Origin: an uncultured Prevotellaceae bacterium
GTDB lineage: Bacteria > Bacteroidota > Bacteroidia > Bacteroidales > Bacteroidaceae
Length of the DNA: 6,333 nt
Assembly (NCBI GenBank): GCA_946406585.1
Contig: CAMJLI010000119.1
Location: forward strand, 1 to 6,333
Direction of reading: 5' to 3'
A program made the position numbers and the translations under genes. A model generated the notes under the pieces. That model saw only the letters and a list, made by a program, of their open reading frames with translations. It ran no database searches and was not told the origin of the DNA. Shown one piece after another: positions 1 to 6,171 of the stretch; position 1 is the stretch's first letter; the number at the start of each line of letters is the position of its first letter.

Positions 1-1438
1 CAGCAGACTTTGGAGTACGTGGGAACGGTATGACGTCGCGGATGTTCTGCATGCCAGTGACAAAGAGGATGAGACGCTCGAAACCCAGTCCGAAACCGGC
101 ATGAGGGCATGTGCCATACTTGCGGGTATCAAGATACCACCACAGTTTTTCGGTCTCCATCTTGCGACTTTCAATCTCAGCCATCAGCTTATCATAACTC
201 TCCTCACGCACGCTGCCGCCGATAATCTCTCCAATCTGTGGGAAGAGCACATCGGTGCCCTGCATGGTGCGGCCAGGAGCCACACAGCCTTGATAGCCCA
301 CCGAACCTTCACCCTGAGCCTCGTTCTGCTTCATGTAGAAAGCCTTGATGCTGGCAGGATAGTCGGTCATGATGACAGGTTTCTTGAAATGCTCCTCCAC
401 CAGGTAGCGCTCGTGTTCGGAAGCCAGGTCATCACCCCAGTTGCATGGGAACTCGAACTTCTTTCCATTCTTGATGGCTTCCTGCAGAATCTCTATACCC
501 TTTGTATAAGGCAGGCGGACGAATGAGCCTCCCAAGACAGAATTCAGCCTCTGGAGCAAGGTCTTGTCAACCATCTTGTTGAGGAATTCCAAGTCATCCT
601 TGCAGTTATCCAAGGCCCATTGCACACAATATTTGATGAAATCTTCCTCCAGGTCCATCAGTTCCTCCTGATTGAGGAATGCCACTTCTGGCTCAATCAT
701 CCAAAACTCTGCGAGATGCCTCGGCGTGTTGGAATTCTCGGCGCGGAAAGTAGGTCCGAAGGTGTAAATGGCACCTAATGCCGTAGCACCCAGTTCGCCC
801 TCAAGCTGTCCGGAAACCGTGAGCGATGTCTGCTCTCCGAAGAAGTCATCGTCATAGATGATTTTCCCCTCCTCGTCCTTTTTCAGGTCGTAGAGGTTCT
901 TGGTGGTCACCTGGAACATGTTGCCTGCTCCCTCGCAGTCGCTGGCGGTAATCAGCGGTGTATGGAAATAGAAGAAGCCATGCTCGTGAAAATAGGTGTG
1001 GATGGCAATAGCCATGTTGTGGCGAATGCGCATTACTGCTCCGAAGGTGTTGGTGCGCAGCCTCAGATGTGCATTTTTGCGCATCACCTCAAAACTTTGT
1101 CCCTTCTTCTGCATCGGGTAGTCATTCCCACATAGTCCGAGCACTTCCAGCTCCTGACATTGTATTTCGCTTGTCTGTCCAGCACCCATGCTCTCCACGA
1201 GCACTCCCGTGGCACTGACACAAGCTCCTGTAGTGACCTGTTTCAGTATTGCAGCATCCACCTTTTCGGGGTCCACCACTACCTGCACATTCTTGATGGT
1301 GGAGCCATCGTTTATGGCGATGAAGTCCACCGCCTTGCTGCTGCGGTGCGTGCGCACCCAGCCTTTCACGTTGACCACTGTCCCGTAATCCGTGCGCTGC
1401 AGCACATCTACAACTTTTGTCCTACGTATCTTGTCCAT
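1..1438 (-). CDS. asnS: Asparaginyl-tRNA synthetase (AsnRS), 3' end cut by the window edge
   Basis: Cytoplasmic class II aminoacyl-tRNA synthetase that charges tRNA-Asn with asparagine using ATP. The minus strand reads open from an ATG at 1438-1436 for 479 codons to the left edge. The N-terminal OB-fold for anticodon binding is at about residues 15-110, with KGWVRTHR near 25-32 and FIAINDGS at 39-46. The catalytic domain follows: the motif 1 proline is near 161 (FHTP), [11 protein letters not shown] is at 205-215, motif 2 starts FRAENS at 231 and continues [11 protein letters not shown] to 251, and motif 3 GFGLGFERL is at 448-456. The end, [14 protein letters not shown], is where family members usually finish within two or three residues, so almost the whole gene is present. 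Compared with the E. coli and Bacteroides enzymes as I recall them (about 466-467 residues), there are about 13 extra residues between KAFYM and DVLFP (around 372-395). It starts 65 bp after the pseudouridine synthase stop and is probably co-transcribed with it. An AT-rich spacer precedes the start, with no clear Shine-Dalgarno. Confidence 0.97.
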   Translation of the reverse strand, partial: MDKIRRTKVVDVLQRTDYGTVVNVKGWVRTHRSSKAVDFIAINDGSTIKNVQVVVDPEKVDAAILKQVTTGACVSATGVLVESMGAGQTSEIQCQELEVLGLCGNDYPMQKKGQSFEVMRKNAHLRLRTNTFGAVMRIRHNMAIAIHTYFHEHGFFYFHTPLITASDCEGAGNMFQVTTKNLYDLKKDEEGKIIYDDDFFGEQTSLTVSGQLEGELGATALGAIYTFGPTFRAENSNTPRHLAEFWMIEPEVAFLNQEELMDLEEDFIKYCVQWALDNCKDDLEFLNKMVDKTLLQRLNSVLGGSFVRLPYTKGIEILQEAIKNGKKFEFPCNWGDDLASEHERYLVEEHFKKPVIMTDYPASIKAFYMKQNEAQGEGSVGYQGCVAPGRTMQGTDVLFPQIGEIIGGSVREESYDKLMAEIESRKMETEKLWWYLDTRKYGTCPHAGFGLGFERLILFVTGMQNIRDVIPFPRTPKSA

Positions 1439-1503
1439 TTTGATTGTTTTTATTCTATAAATATATTAAGCCACAAAAGTGAATAATAGAAATCACTTAC
1501 GTA

Positions 1504-2952
1504 TTATTCAAAGGCTCCCATGCGAAGCATGTCAACCTCTTTCTCGGTGAGGAACCTCCAGTCGCCACGACGCACATTCTTCTTGGTGAGTCCGGCAAAC
1601 TGCACACGGTCGAGCTTCACCACACGATAGCCGAGGCTTTCGAATATGCGGCGCACAATCCTGTTCTTGCCACTATGGATTTCTATACCCACCTGGCTCT
1701 TGTCTGTATCGCTGGCATACTCCACTGCATCAGCCTTCACCTCGCCATCTTCCAAAGTGATGCCTTCGGTGATTTGCTGCATGTCGTGCAGTGTCACGTT
1801 CTTGTCGAGGTACACGTGATAAACCTTCTTCTTCAAGAATTTGGGATGGGTAAGTTTGCTTGCCAAGTCACCATCGTTGGTGAGCAAGAGCACTCCGGTG
1901 GTGTTGCGGTCGAGACGTCCCACAGGATAGATGCGTTCCGGACATGCATTTCTCACCAAGTCCATCACCGTCTTGCGCTGTTGTGGGTCATCGCTCGTTG
2001 TCACATAGTCCTTTGGCTTGTTGAGGAGCACATACACCTTCTTCTCAAGCTTCACTGGTTGGTCGTGGAACATAACACTATCGGTGCGCGACACCTTGGT
2101 GCCCAGTTCGGTCACCACTTCGCCATTCACCTTCACCACTCCAGCCTGGATGAAGGCATCGGCCTCTCTGCGGCTGCAAATACCGGCATTTGCCAAAAAT
2201 TTGTTCAGACGGATTGGCTCGTTGGGATCGAAATTCTCCTCCTTGTACTCGATACGCTTCTTCATGCTGTAAGAAGCATTGGGGTCGTATCCCTGTTGGT
2301 GCTGACGATAGCCACCCTGCTGATGCTGACGATAGCCACCCTGCTGGTAACCGCCGCGCTGCTGGTAGCCGCCTTGCTGACGCTGCTGGTAGCCGCCTTG
2401 CTGGTAACCACCCTGCTGGCGTTGTTGATAGCCACCTTGTTGGTAGCCACCGCGTTGCTGGTAGCCGCCCTGCTGACGTTGTTGATAGCCGCCCTGCTGG
2501 CGTTGTTGATAGCCGCCCTGCTGGCGCTGCTGGTAGCCGCCCTGCTGGCGTTGTTGGTAACCACCCTGTTGGCGCTGTTGATAACCGCCACGCTGTTGGT
2601 AGCCTCCCTGCTGGCGTTGTTGGTAACCACCCTGCTGGCGAGACTGATAGCCTCCCTGCTGATAGTCGCCAGAATTATTGTTGTAACGAGGGCGATATTG
2701 ATGCTGCTGTCCACCACCAGACTGGAGTCCGGCACCAAAACCTTCTGGACGGAAGCCACCTTCGTCCTCATTTTTGCGTTCTGAAGAAAAAGTACGTTGA
2801 GTGTGAATGCGGGGACGCTGTGGACGGTTCCCACTACGATAGTCTCTTGAATAATTACCTGACTGTCCTGATGACTGATAACCTTCGCGGCCACCCGTGT
2901 TTTGATCATTCGACAGTTGTTCTTCCTGTTTGTTCTCGTTTTCAAAATCCAT
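1504..2952 (-). CDS. rluB: rRNA pseudouridine synthase, RsuA/RluB family, with long Tyr/Gln/Gly/Arg repeat extension
   Basis: Isomerises a specific uridine in ribosomal RNA to pseudouridine. The conserved half begins with an S4 RNA-binding domain at about residues 246-295 (IRLNKFLANAGICSRREAD). The RsuA/RluB catalytic domain follows: LLNKPKDYVTT at 309-319, the active-site loop YPVGRLDRNTTG at 342-353 with catalytic Asp348, and KNRIVRRIFESLGY at 429-442. Family enzymes are usually about 230-300 residues. This one is 482 because residues 1-240 are a hydrophilic low-complexity extension: a Ser/Asn/Arg/Gly-rich first 95 residues, then 17 GGY units in Gln/Arg context (100-215). The ATG at 2952 is used because the extension reads in frame from there and 48 bp separate it from purB. 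No clear Shine-Dalgarno precedes it. Downstream, a weak hairpin (arms 1477-1482 and 1493-1498 on the plus strand) lies before asnS. The symbol is a family-level guess: the substrate could be the RluB 23S site, the RsuA 16S site or another, and the sequence cannot decide. Confidence 0.93.
   Translation of the reverse strand: MDFENENKQEEQLSNDQNTGGREGYQSSGQSGNYSRDYRSGNRPQRPRIHTQRTFSSERKNEDEGGFRPEGFGAGLQSGGGQQHQYRPRYNNNSGDYQQGGYQSRQQGGYQQRQQGGYQQRGGYQQRQQGGYQQRQQGGYQQRQQGGYQQRQQGGYQQRQQGGYQQRGGYQQGGYQQRQQGGYQQGGYQQRQQGGYQQRGGYQQGGYRQHQQGGYRQHQQGYDPNASYSMKKRIEYKEENFDPNEPIRLNKFLANAGICSRREADAFIQAGVVKVNGEVVTELGTKVSRTDSVMFHDQPVKLEKKVYVLLNKPKDYVTTSDDPQQRKTVMDLVRNACPERIYPVGRLDRNTTGVLLLTNDGDLASKLTHPKFLKKKVYHVYLDKNVTLHDMQQITEGITLEDGEVKADAVEYASDTDKSQVGIEIHSGKNRIVRRIFESLGYRVVKLDRVQFAGLTKKNVRRGDWRFLTEKEVDMLRMGAFE
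2287..2655 (-). repeat. In-frame tandem repeats encoding QQRQQGGY / QQRGGY / QQGGY units
   Basis: This stretch inside the pseudouridine synthase gene encodes residues 100-222. GGY recurs 17 times (first Gly at 100, 108, 116, 122, 130, 138, 146, 154, 162, 168, 173, 181, 186, 194, 200, 205, 213), and one degenerate QGY follows at 220-222. Spacings are 8, 6 or 5 residues, so the DNA units are 24, 18 or 15 bp and always keep frame. The first half is mostly the 8-residue unit; the second half mixes 5-, 6- and 8-residue units. The last two full units change Arg/Gln order to YRQHQQ. Codons vary between copies (for example CTGCTGGTAGCCGCC against TTGTTGGTAACCACC on the plus strand), so the array is not a very recent perfect duplication. 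There are no unique spacers as in CRISPR. Confidence 0.95.
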
Positions 2953-3000
2953 GGTGATAATAATTTTATAGCCTCACGGCTGGTTAGTAAAAAGAGTAAA

Positions 3001-4347
3001 TTAAATTCCTGTATAATTTTGTGGCGTTATGGCCAACAATTGTTCTTTCACATCCTGACCAACCTCAAGCGACTCCACAAAATCGTGGATTGTCTGCTCG
3101 GTCATCTTGGTGTTGGTGCGTGTAAGCTGCTTCAGAGCCTCATAGGGATTAGGATAACCCTCTCTTCTCAGTATTGTCTGTATTGCCTCAGCCACCACAG
3201 CCCAGTTGTCTTCCAAATCCTGATTCAGTCTTTGCTCATTTAAAATCAGTTTTCTCAATCCCTTGAGCGTGCTCTCTATTGCTATGACGGTGTGTCCGAA
3301 AGGCACTCCCACATTTCGCAAAACAGTGGAATCGGTGAGGTCTCTCTGCAATCTGCTAACAGGCAACTTGGCTGCCAAGAATTGCAGCAAGGCATTTGAA
3401 ATGCCCAGATTGCCCTCGCTATTTTCAAAATCGATAGGATTCACCTTGTGTGGCATGGCACTCGAGCCAACCTCCCCCTTCTTGATTTTCTGTTTGAAAT
3501 ATTCCATGGAGACATACATCCAGAAATCCCTGTCGAGGTCTATCAAGATGGTGTTGATTCTCCTAAGAGCGTCAAAGACAGCCCCCATGCAGTCATAATT
3601 GCTGATTTGGGTGGTGAATTCCTCTCTTTCCAGTCCCAGATGCTTTGACACGAAATTGTTGGCAAAACCACGCCAGTCGATTTCCGGGAATGCCACATGA
3701 TGTGCATTGAAGTTTCCCGTAGCCCCACCGAATTTGGCAGTGATGGGACACGCCTTCAGCTGTTCCATCTGTCTTGTTATGCGATAGACGTACACCATGA
3801 CCTCCTTGCCAAGCCTTGTGGGCGAGGCGGGCTGTCCATGTGTCTTTGCCAGCATTGGCACATCTTTCCACTCTTCTGCATACTCACTCAGCAGTTGGAG
3901 CAGTTCTTCAAAAAGAGGGTAAACCACTTGTTCCAAAGCTTCCTTCACGGATAGTGGCACTGAGGTGTTGTTGATATCCTGTGATGTAAGGCCGAAATGC
4001 ACAAACTCCTTGTAGGATTCGAATCCGCCCAATTTGTCGAGCTTTTCCTTGATGAAATATTCCACAGCCTTCACGTCGTGGTTTGTAATGCTTTCTATCT
4101 CCTTGACACGGCAAGCATCTTCCTCTGTGAATTGCTGATAGATTTCCCGAAGCGAACAGATTTGCTCCTGACTAACCTTCTCCAGTTGGGGCAACGGCAA
4201 TTGGCACAATGCGATGAAATATTCTATTTCAACGCGCACCCTGTATTTCATAAGAGCATATTCTGAAAAATATCCTGCCAACAGTTCTGTCTTTCCTCTA
4301 TACCGACCGTCAATTGGAGATATGGCCGTCAATGTGTCGAGCCTCAT
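3001..4347 (-). CDS. purB: Adenylosuccinate lyase
   Basis: Member of the fumarase/aspartase superfamily acting in the cytoplasm, normally as a homotetramer. It catalyses two fumarate-releasing steps of purine synthesis: SAICAR to AICAR, and adenylosuccinate to AMP. The 448-residue length and sequence fit the E. coli-type PurB (456 residues). The N-terminus has LTAISPIDGRYRGKT (6-20), typical of this subgroup. TNHDVKAVEYF is at 88-98, and TSQDINNT at 121-128 binds substrate. KTHGQPASPTRLGKE at 168-182 carries the predicted catalytic His170. The superfamily signature GSSAMPHKVNPIDFENSEGN at 294-313 carries the flexible-loop catalytic serine, Ser295 by alignment with E. coli from memory. No key residue appears to be missing. 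It is the first gene of the probable purB-pseudouridine synthase-asnS unit, with a clear promoter about 75 bp upstream of the ATG. The leader is AT-rich and lacks a Shine-Dalgarno, as is common in Bacteroidota. I see no purine-responsive riboswitch in it. Confidence 0.98.
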   Translation of the reverse strand: MRLDTLTAISPIDGRYRGKTELLAGYFSEYALMKYRVRVEIEYFIALCQLPLPQLEKVSQEQICSLREIYQQFTEEDACRVKEIESITNHDVKAVEYFIKEKLDKLGGFESYKEFVHFGLTSQDINNTSVPLSVKEALEQVVYPLFEELLQLLSEYAEEWKDVPMLAKTHGQPASPTRLGKEVMVYVYRITRQMEQLKACPITAKFGGATGNFNAHHVAFPEIDWRGFANNFVSKHLGLEREEFTTQISNYDCMGAVFDALRRINTILIDLDRDFWMYVSMEYFKQKIKKGEVGSSAMPHKVNPIDFENSEGNLGISNALLQFLAAKLPVSRLQRDLTDSTVLRNVGVPFGHTVIAIESTLKGLRKLILNEQRLNQDLEDNWAVVAEAIQTILRREGYPNPYEALKQLTRTNTKMTEQTIHDFVESLEVGQDVKEQLLAITPQNYTGI

Positions 4348-4422
4348 TTGAATAATGTACTAAAAAATAAAAATATATACTATATGATATCTAAATGGAA
4401 TGTACCTATCGCTAATCGGTTA

Positions 4423-4454
4423 CAAAGTTACTAAGAATCTTTGAGCAGAGCAAA
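4423..4454 (-). promoter_or_regulatory. Bacteroidota-type promoter of purB
   Basis: On the minus strand, TTTG (4454-4451) is followed by exactly 20 bases and then TAACTTTG (4430-4423). This matches the -33 TTTG / -7 TAnnTTTG consensus known for the Bacteroidota primary sigma factor. Transcription would start near 4415, giving purB an AT-rich leader of about 70 nt. It is the only strong match I see driving the three minus-strand genes; neither the 48-bp nor the 65-bp gap between them holds a full match. Confidence 0.85.
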
Positions 4455-4517
4455 AAAAACCAATTTTATTTATTGAAGAAGTGATGTTATGTCTATCAAT
4501 AGGAATACATATAAAAG

Positions 4518-4552
4518 TAAAATCCCCGCAACCCCGAAGAGTCACAGGGAAT
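4518..4552 (-). terminator. Weak candidate terminator after tRNA-Val
   Basis: On the minus strand downstream of the tRNA, ATTCCC (4552-4547) can pair with GGGGAT (4527-4522), including one G-U pair, across a 19-nt loop. A short TTTTA run follows. The stem is short and the loop long, so this is only a possible 3' end for the tRNA transcript. Read-through into purB, which has its own promoter, is also possible. Confidence 0.28.
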
Positions 4553-4561
4553 CACCCCAAG

Positions 4562-4636
4562 TGGGCGTTGACGGATTCGAACCGCCGACCCTCTGCTTGT
4601 AAGGCAGATGCTCTAAACCAACTGAGCTAAACGCCC
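4562..4636 (-). tRNA. tRNA-Val, anticodon UAC
   Basis: A 75-nt cloverleaf reads on the minus strand. The acceptor stem GGGCGTT (4636-4630) pairs perfectly with AACGCCC (4569-4563), followed by discriminator A at 4562. The D arm contains TAGCTCAGTTGGTTTAGAGCA. The anticodon arm is TCTGC-CTTACAA-GCAGA, with TAC in the middle of the 7-nt loop, which reads GUA and other Val codons by wobble. The T arm is GGCGG-TTCGAAT-CCGTC with one G-U pair. The 3' CCA is not encoded (ACT follows the acceptor stem), so it must be added after transcription. It has its own promoter just upstream and no neighbouring tRNA gene within the window. Confidence 0.97.
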
Positions 4637-4652
4637 TTTTTGAAAAGCGTTG

Positions 4653-4684
4653 CAAAGGTATGCACATTTTTCGAAACCTCCAAA
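4653..4684 (-). promoter_or_regulatory. Bacteroidota-type promoter of the tRNA-Val gene
   Basis: On the minus strand, TTTG (4684-4681), a 20-base spacer and TACCTTTG (4660-4653) give a complete match to the -33/-7 consensus, with the same spacing as the purB promoter. The predicted start near 4645 leaves a leader of only about 9 nt before the mature tRNA 5' end, which fits a dedicated tRNA promoter. Confidence 0.88.
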
Positions 4685-4755
4685 TTTTTGGGCTTTTTTT
4701 TTGAACAATCTTGGTTTTTTCCTTCTTCATGATGCCATATTTCAGTATTTTGGTG

Positions 4756-4763
4756 TAATTTTG
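4756..4763 (+). promoter_or_regulatory. Candidate -7 element of the trpS promoter
   Basis: TAATTTTG matches the Bacteroidota -7 consensus TAnnTTTG exactly and lies about 90 bp upstream of the trpS ATG. A good -33 TTTG at the expected distance (around 4732-4735) is not seen, so the promoter may be weaker or helped by another factor. The start would fall near 4770, giving a leader of about 80 nt. It is divergent from the tRNA promoter, about 70 bp away. Confidence 0.5.
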
Positions 4764-4797
4764 CAAACTGATATGTCATAACAGGGAGCAGAGACGC

Positions 4798-4828
4798 CCC
4801 CTCCACACATTAAAGGGGAATCCACCCC
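4798..4828 (+). promoter_or_regulatory. Two mutually exclusive short hairpins in the trpS leader
   Basis: In the predicted trpS 5' leader, CCCCT (4798-4802) can pair with AGGGG (4814-4818) around an 11-nt loop. The same GGGG (4815-4818) can instead pair with CCCC (4825-4828) around a 6-nt loop. Both stems are only 4-5 bp. No Trp codon (TGG) and no leader peptide occur here, so this is not a classical attenuator, and there is no T-box. Whether the switch is real is unknown. Confidence 0.3.
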
Positions 4829-4852
4829 GCCAACAATAAACAGGAAAGAAAA

Positions 4853-5842
4853 ATGGAAAAAGTAGTAAGCGGCATCCGCCCAACCGGCAATCTGCACTTG
4901 GGAAATTATTTTGGTGCAGTGAAGAGTTTTGTGAAAATGCAAGATGAATATGAATGCATGTTCTTCATAGCCGACTGGCACAGCCTCACCACACACCCAA
5001 AGCCGGGCGACATCCAAGAAAGTGCACGAATCATTCTTGCAGAATACCTCGCCTGTGGCCTCGACCCACAGAAGGCACCAATCTATGTGCAGAGTGACGT
5101 GAAGGAAACACTCGAATTGTATTTGTTTTTGAACATGAACATGTATTTGGGCGAACTGGAACGCGTGACCACCTTCAAGGAGAAGGCACGCAAGCAACCC
5201 AACAATGTAAATGCCGGACTGCTGACCTACCCCACGCTGATGGCAGCCGACATACTGCAACACAGGGCCAACAAAGTGCCTGTGGGCAAAGACCAGGAAC
5301 AAAACATGGAGATGGCTCGCAGATGTGCAAGACGCTTCAACAACATCTATGGGGTGGAGTTCTTCCCGGAGCCACAGAATTTCTACTTCGCCGAAAAAGC
5401 GGTGAAGGTGCCAGGACTCGATGGCAGCGGCAAGATGGGCAAAAGCGAGGGCAACTGCATCTACCTGCGTGACGATGACAAAACCATCACAAAGAAAGTG
5501 ATGAAAGCCGTGACAGACCTTGGTCCACAAGAGCCCAACAGCGAGCGGCCTGAAGTCATTGAAAACCTATTCACCTTCCTTCGCCTATGCTCCAACGAGG
5601 AGACATACAACTATTTCGATGAGAAATGGAATGACTGCACCTTACGCTATGGCGACTTGAAGAAACAGATAGCGGCCGACTTGGTGAAGACCATCGCTCC
5701 AATACGCGAGAGAATCAACGAATTCAGCGCAAACCGAGAGTTGCTTGACCGAATAGCATTAGAGGGTGCCGAACGTGCTCGAGAAAGCGCCAGAGCAACA
5801 ATCGAGGAGGTGAGGAGGATAATAGGATTCAGAGTGAAATAA
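4853..5842 (+). CDS. trpS: Tryptophanyl-tRNA synthetase
   Basis: Cytoplasmic class I aminoacyl-tRNA synthetase, normally a homodimer, that activates tryptophan with ATP and loads it on tRNA-Trp. The 329-residue length is normal for bacterial TrpRS. The Rossmann fold opens with SGIRPTGNLHLGNYFGA (6-22), whose HLGN at 15-18 is the HIGH-type ATP-binding signature. FIADWHSLTT is at 38-47, TYPTLMAADIL at 125-135 belongs to the Trp pocket region, and KVPVGKDQEQN at 141-151 is typical of the family. KMGKS at 194-198, within GLDGSGKMGKSEGN, is the KMSKS loop. The C-terminal helical domain recognises the anticodon and ends in IEEVRRIIGFRVK. The ATG at 4853 is preceded by AGGAAAG about 7 nt upstream, a fair Shine-Dalgarno. 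It appears monocistronic: the divergent tRNA gene lies upstream, and a palindromic repeat element begins 12 bp after the stop. All catalytic signatures are present. Confidence 0.98.
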   Translation: MEKVVSGIRPTGNLHLGNYFGAVKSFVKMQDEYECMFFIADWHSLTTHPKPGDIQESARIILAEYLACGLDPQKAPIYVQSDVKETLELYLFLNMNMYLGELERVTTFKEKARKQPNNVNAGLLTYPTLMAADILQHRANKVPVGKDQEQNMEMARRCARRFNNIYGVEFFPEPQNFYFAEKAVKVPGLDGSGKMGKSEGNCIYLRDDDKTITKKVMKAVTDLGPQEPNSERPEVIENLFTFLRLCSNEETYNYFDEKWNDCTLRYGDLKKQIAADLVKTIAPIRERINEFSANRELLDRIALEGAERARESARATIEEVRRIIGFRVK

Positions 5843-5912
5843 AATCAGAAAACCGGGTGTGTCAAAATGAAGATTTGCACTACCGTTATTTACAATTTGC
5901 AGTCATCATGAC

Positions 5913-5957
5913 GGCCTGAAAGGCCAATAAGCACATAGCCCAGGGCATTGCCCTGGG
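5913..5957. repeat. Left arm modules A and B of the palindromic element
   Basis: Module A is GGCCT-GAA-AGGCC (5913-5925), a 5-bp stem with a 3-nt loop. Module B is CCCAGGGC-ATT-GCCCTGGG (5939-5957), an 8-bp perfect stem with a 3-nt loop. Both reappear inverted in the right arm at 6053-6097: A as its exact reverse complement, B with the loop changed to GATT. Confidence 0.9.
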
Positions 5958-5980
5958 TCTTATGTTTGGCAACAATTATC

Positions 5981-6031
5981 GCCCTAAAAGGGCAAAAGCA
6001 CTGACAGCCAATGCTTTTGCCCTTTTAGAGC
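5981..6031. repeat. Central 20-bp inverted repeat (modules C and C')
   Basis: GCCCTAAAAGGGCAAAAGCA (5981-6000) and TGCTTTTGCCCTTTTAGAGC (6012-6031) are inverted repeats matching at 19 of 20 positions, separated by 11 nt. Module C also contains its own small palindrome GCCCT-AAA-AGGGC (5981-5993). The long hairpin forms the centre of the element, and the mismatch at 6029 breaks the small palindrome on the right side. Confidence 0.92.
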
Positions 6032-6052
6032 GACTTCGATACTCTATTTATA

Positions 6053-6097
6053 CCCAGGGCGATTGCCCTGGGCTGATAGCTGCTGGCCTTTCAGGCC
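6053..6097. repeat. Right arm modules B' and A' of the palindromic element
   Basis: Module B' is CCCAGGGC-GATT-GCCCTGGG (6053-6072), an 8-bp perfect stem. Module A' is GGCCT-TTC-AGGCC (6085-6097), the exact reverse complement of module A. Their order mirrors the left arm. Spacing between A and B is 13 nt on the left and 12 nt on the right, so the mirror is close but not exact. Confidence 0.9.
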
Positions 6098-6171
6098 GTT
6101 TTCTTTCCTTACAATCTGTAAGTTTTGTATTCACTTTTTGACACGCCCTATTTTTTCATGCCTAAACAAAA

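Larger units (their letters stand above)
5855..6148. mobile_element. MITE/REP-like non-coding element with terminal inverted repeats and nested palindromes
   Basis: The 294-bp stretch after trpS begins GGGTGTGTCAAAATGAA (5855-5871). Its right end, read on the minus strand from 6148, begins GGGCGTGTCAAAAAGTGAA, so the ends are imperfect inverted repeats sharing GGGYGTGTCAAAA. Between them, three palindromic modules occur in order A-B-C and then mirrored C'-B'-A', making the element one large interrupted palindrome. No credible protein is encoded in any frame, and I see no clear target-site duplication at the flanks. This architecture fits a non-autonomous mobile or REP/BIME-like repeat of Bacteroidota. 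I recall similar GGCCTGAAAGGCC and CCCAGGGC modules in intergenic regions of that phylum but cannot verify copies here. It may also serve as the 3' end of trpS transcripts, as no simple terminator precedes it. Confidence 0.65.

Noticed and set aside
101..526. Plus-strand open frames antisense to asnS (101-526, 1160-1486)
   Set aside because: They are covered by the intact AsnRS reading on the minus strand, which carries all class II motifs.
2287..2655. CRISPR-like array of regularly spaced repeats
   Set aside because: The repeats are contiguous, in frame with a coding gene, and have no unique spacers of constant length.
1675..2784. Long plus-strand open frame (369 codons), Leu/Ala-rich, antisense to the pseudouridine synthase
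   Set aside because: It is the mirror of the repetitive Gln/Gly/Tyr codons, which lack stops on the opposite strand. The real gene on the minus strand has S4 and catalytic motifs; this one has none.
2190..2957. Further open frames on both strands across the repeat region (2190-2957 plus, 2262-2945 minus)
   Set aside because: These are out-of-frame readings of the same tandem repeats, with compositions that only reflect the repeat units. No domain or supporting signal is visible.
3593..4266. Small open frames on both strands within purB
   Set aside because: All overlap the full-length PurB reading with its intact signature and have no independent start signals or motifs.
4542..4766. 74-codon minus-strand open frame
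   Set aside because: It runs straight through the tRNA-Val gene and its promoter. Its Ser-Val-Gly-Leu-Glu-His type stretch is a familiar false translation of a tRNA.
4771..4852. T-box or Trp leader-peptide attenuator upstream of trpS
   Set aside because: No TGG codons or credible leader reading frame are present, and the roughly 80-nt leader is too short and lacks the conserved T-box sequence.
4742..5530. 262-codon minus-strand open frame antisense to trpS
   Set aside because: It lies opposite the well-supported TrpRS gene and shows no recognisable motif; it is a shadow of the trpS codon pattern.
5855..6148. CRISPR array or small-RNA gene in the palindromic region
   Set aside because: The palindromes are three different modules in mirror order, not one direct repeat with spacers. 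I found no promoter-plus-terminator arrangement that would define a separate RNA gene.
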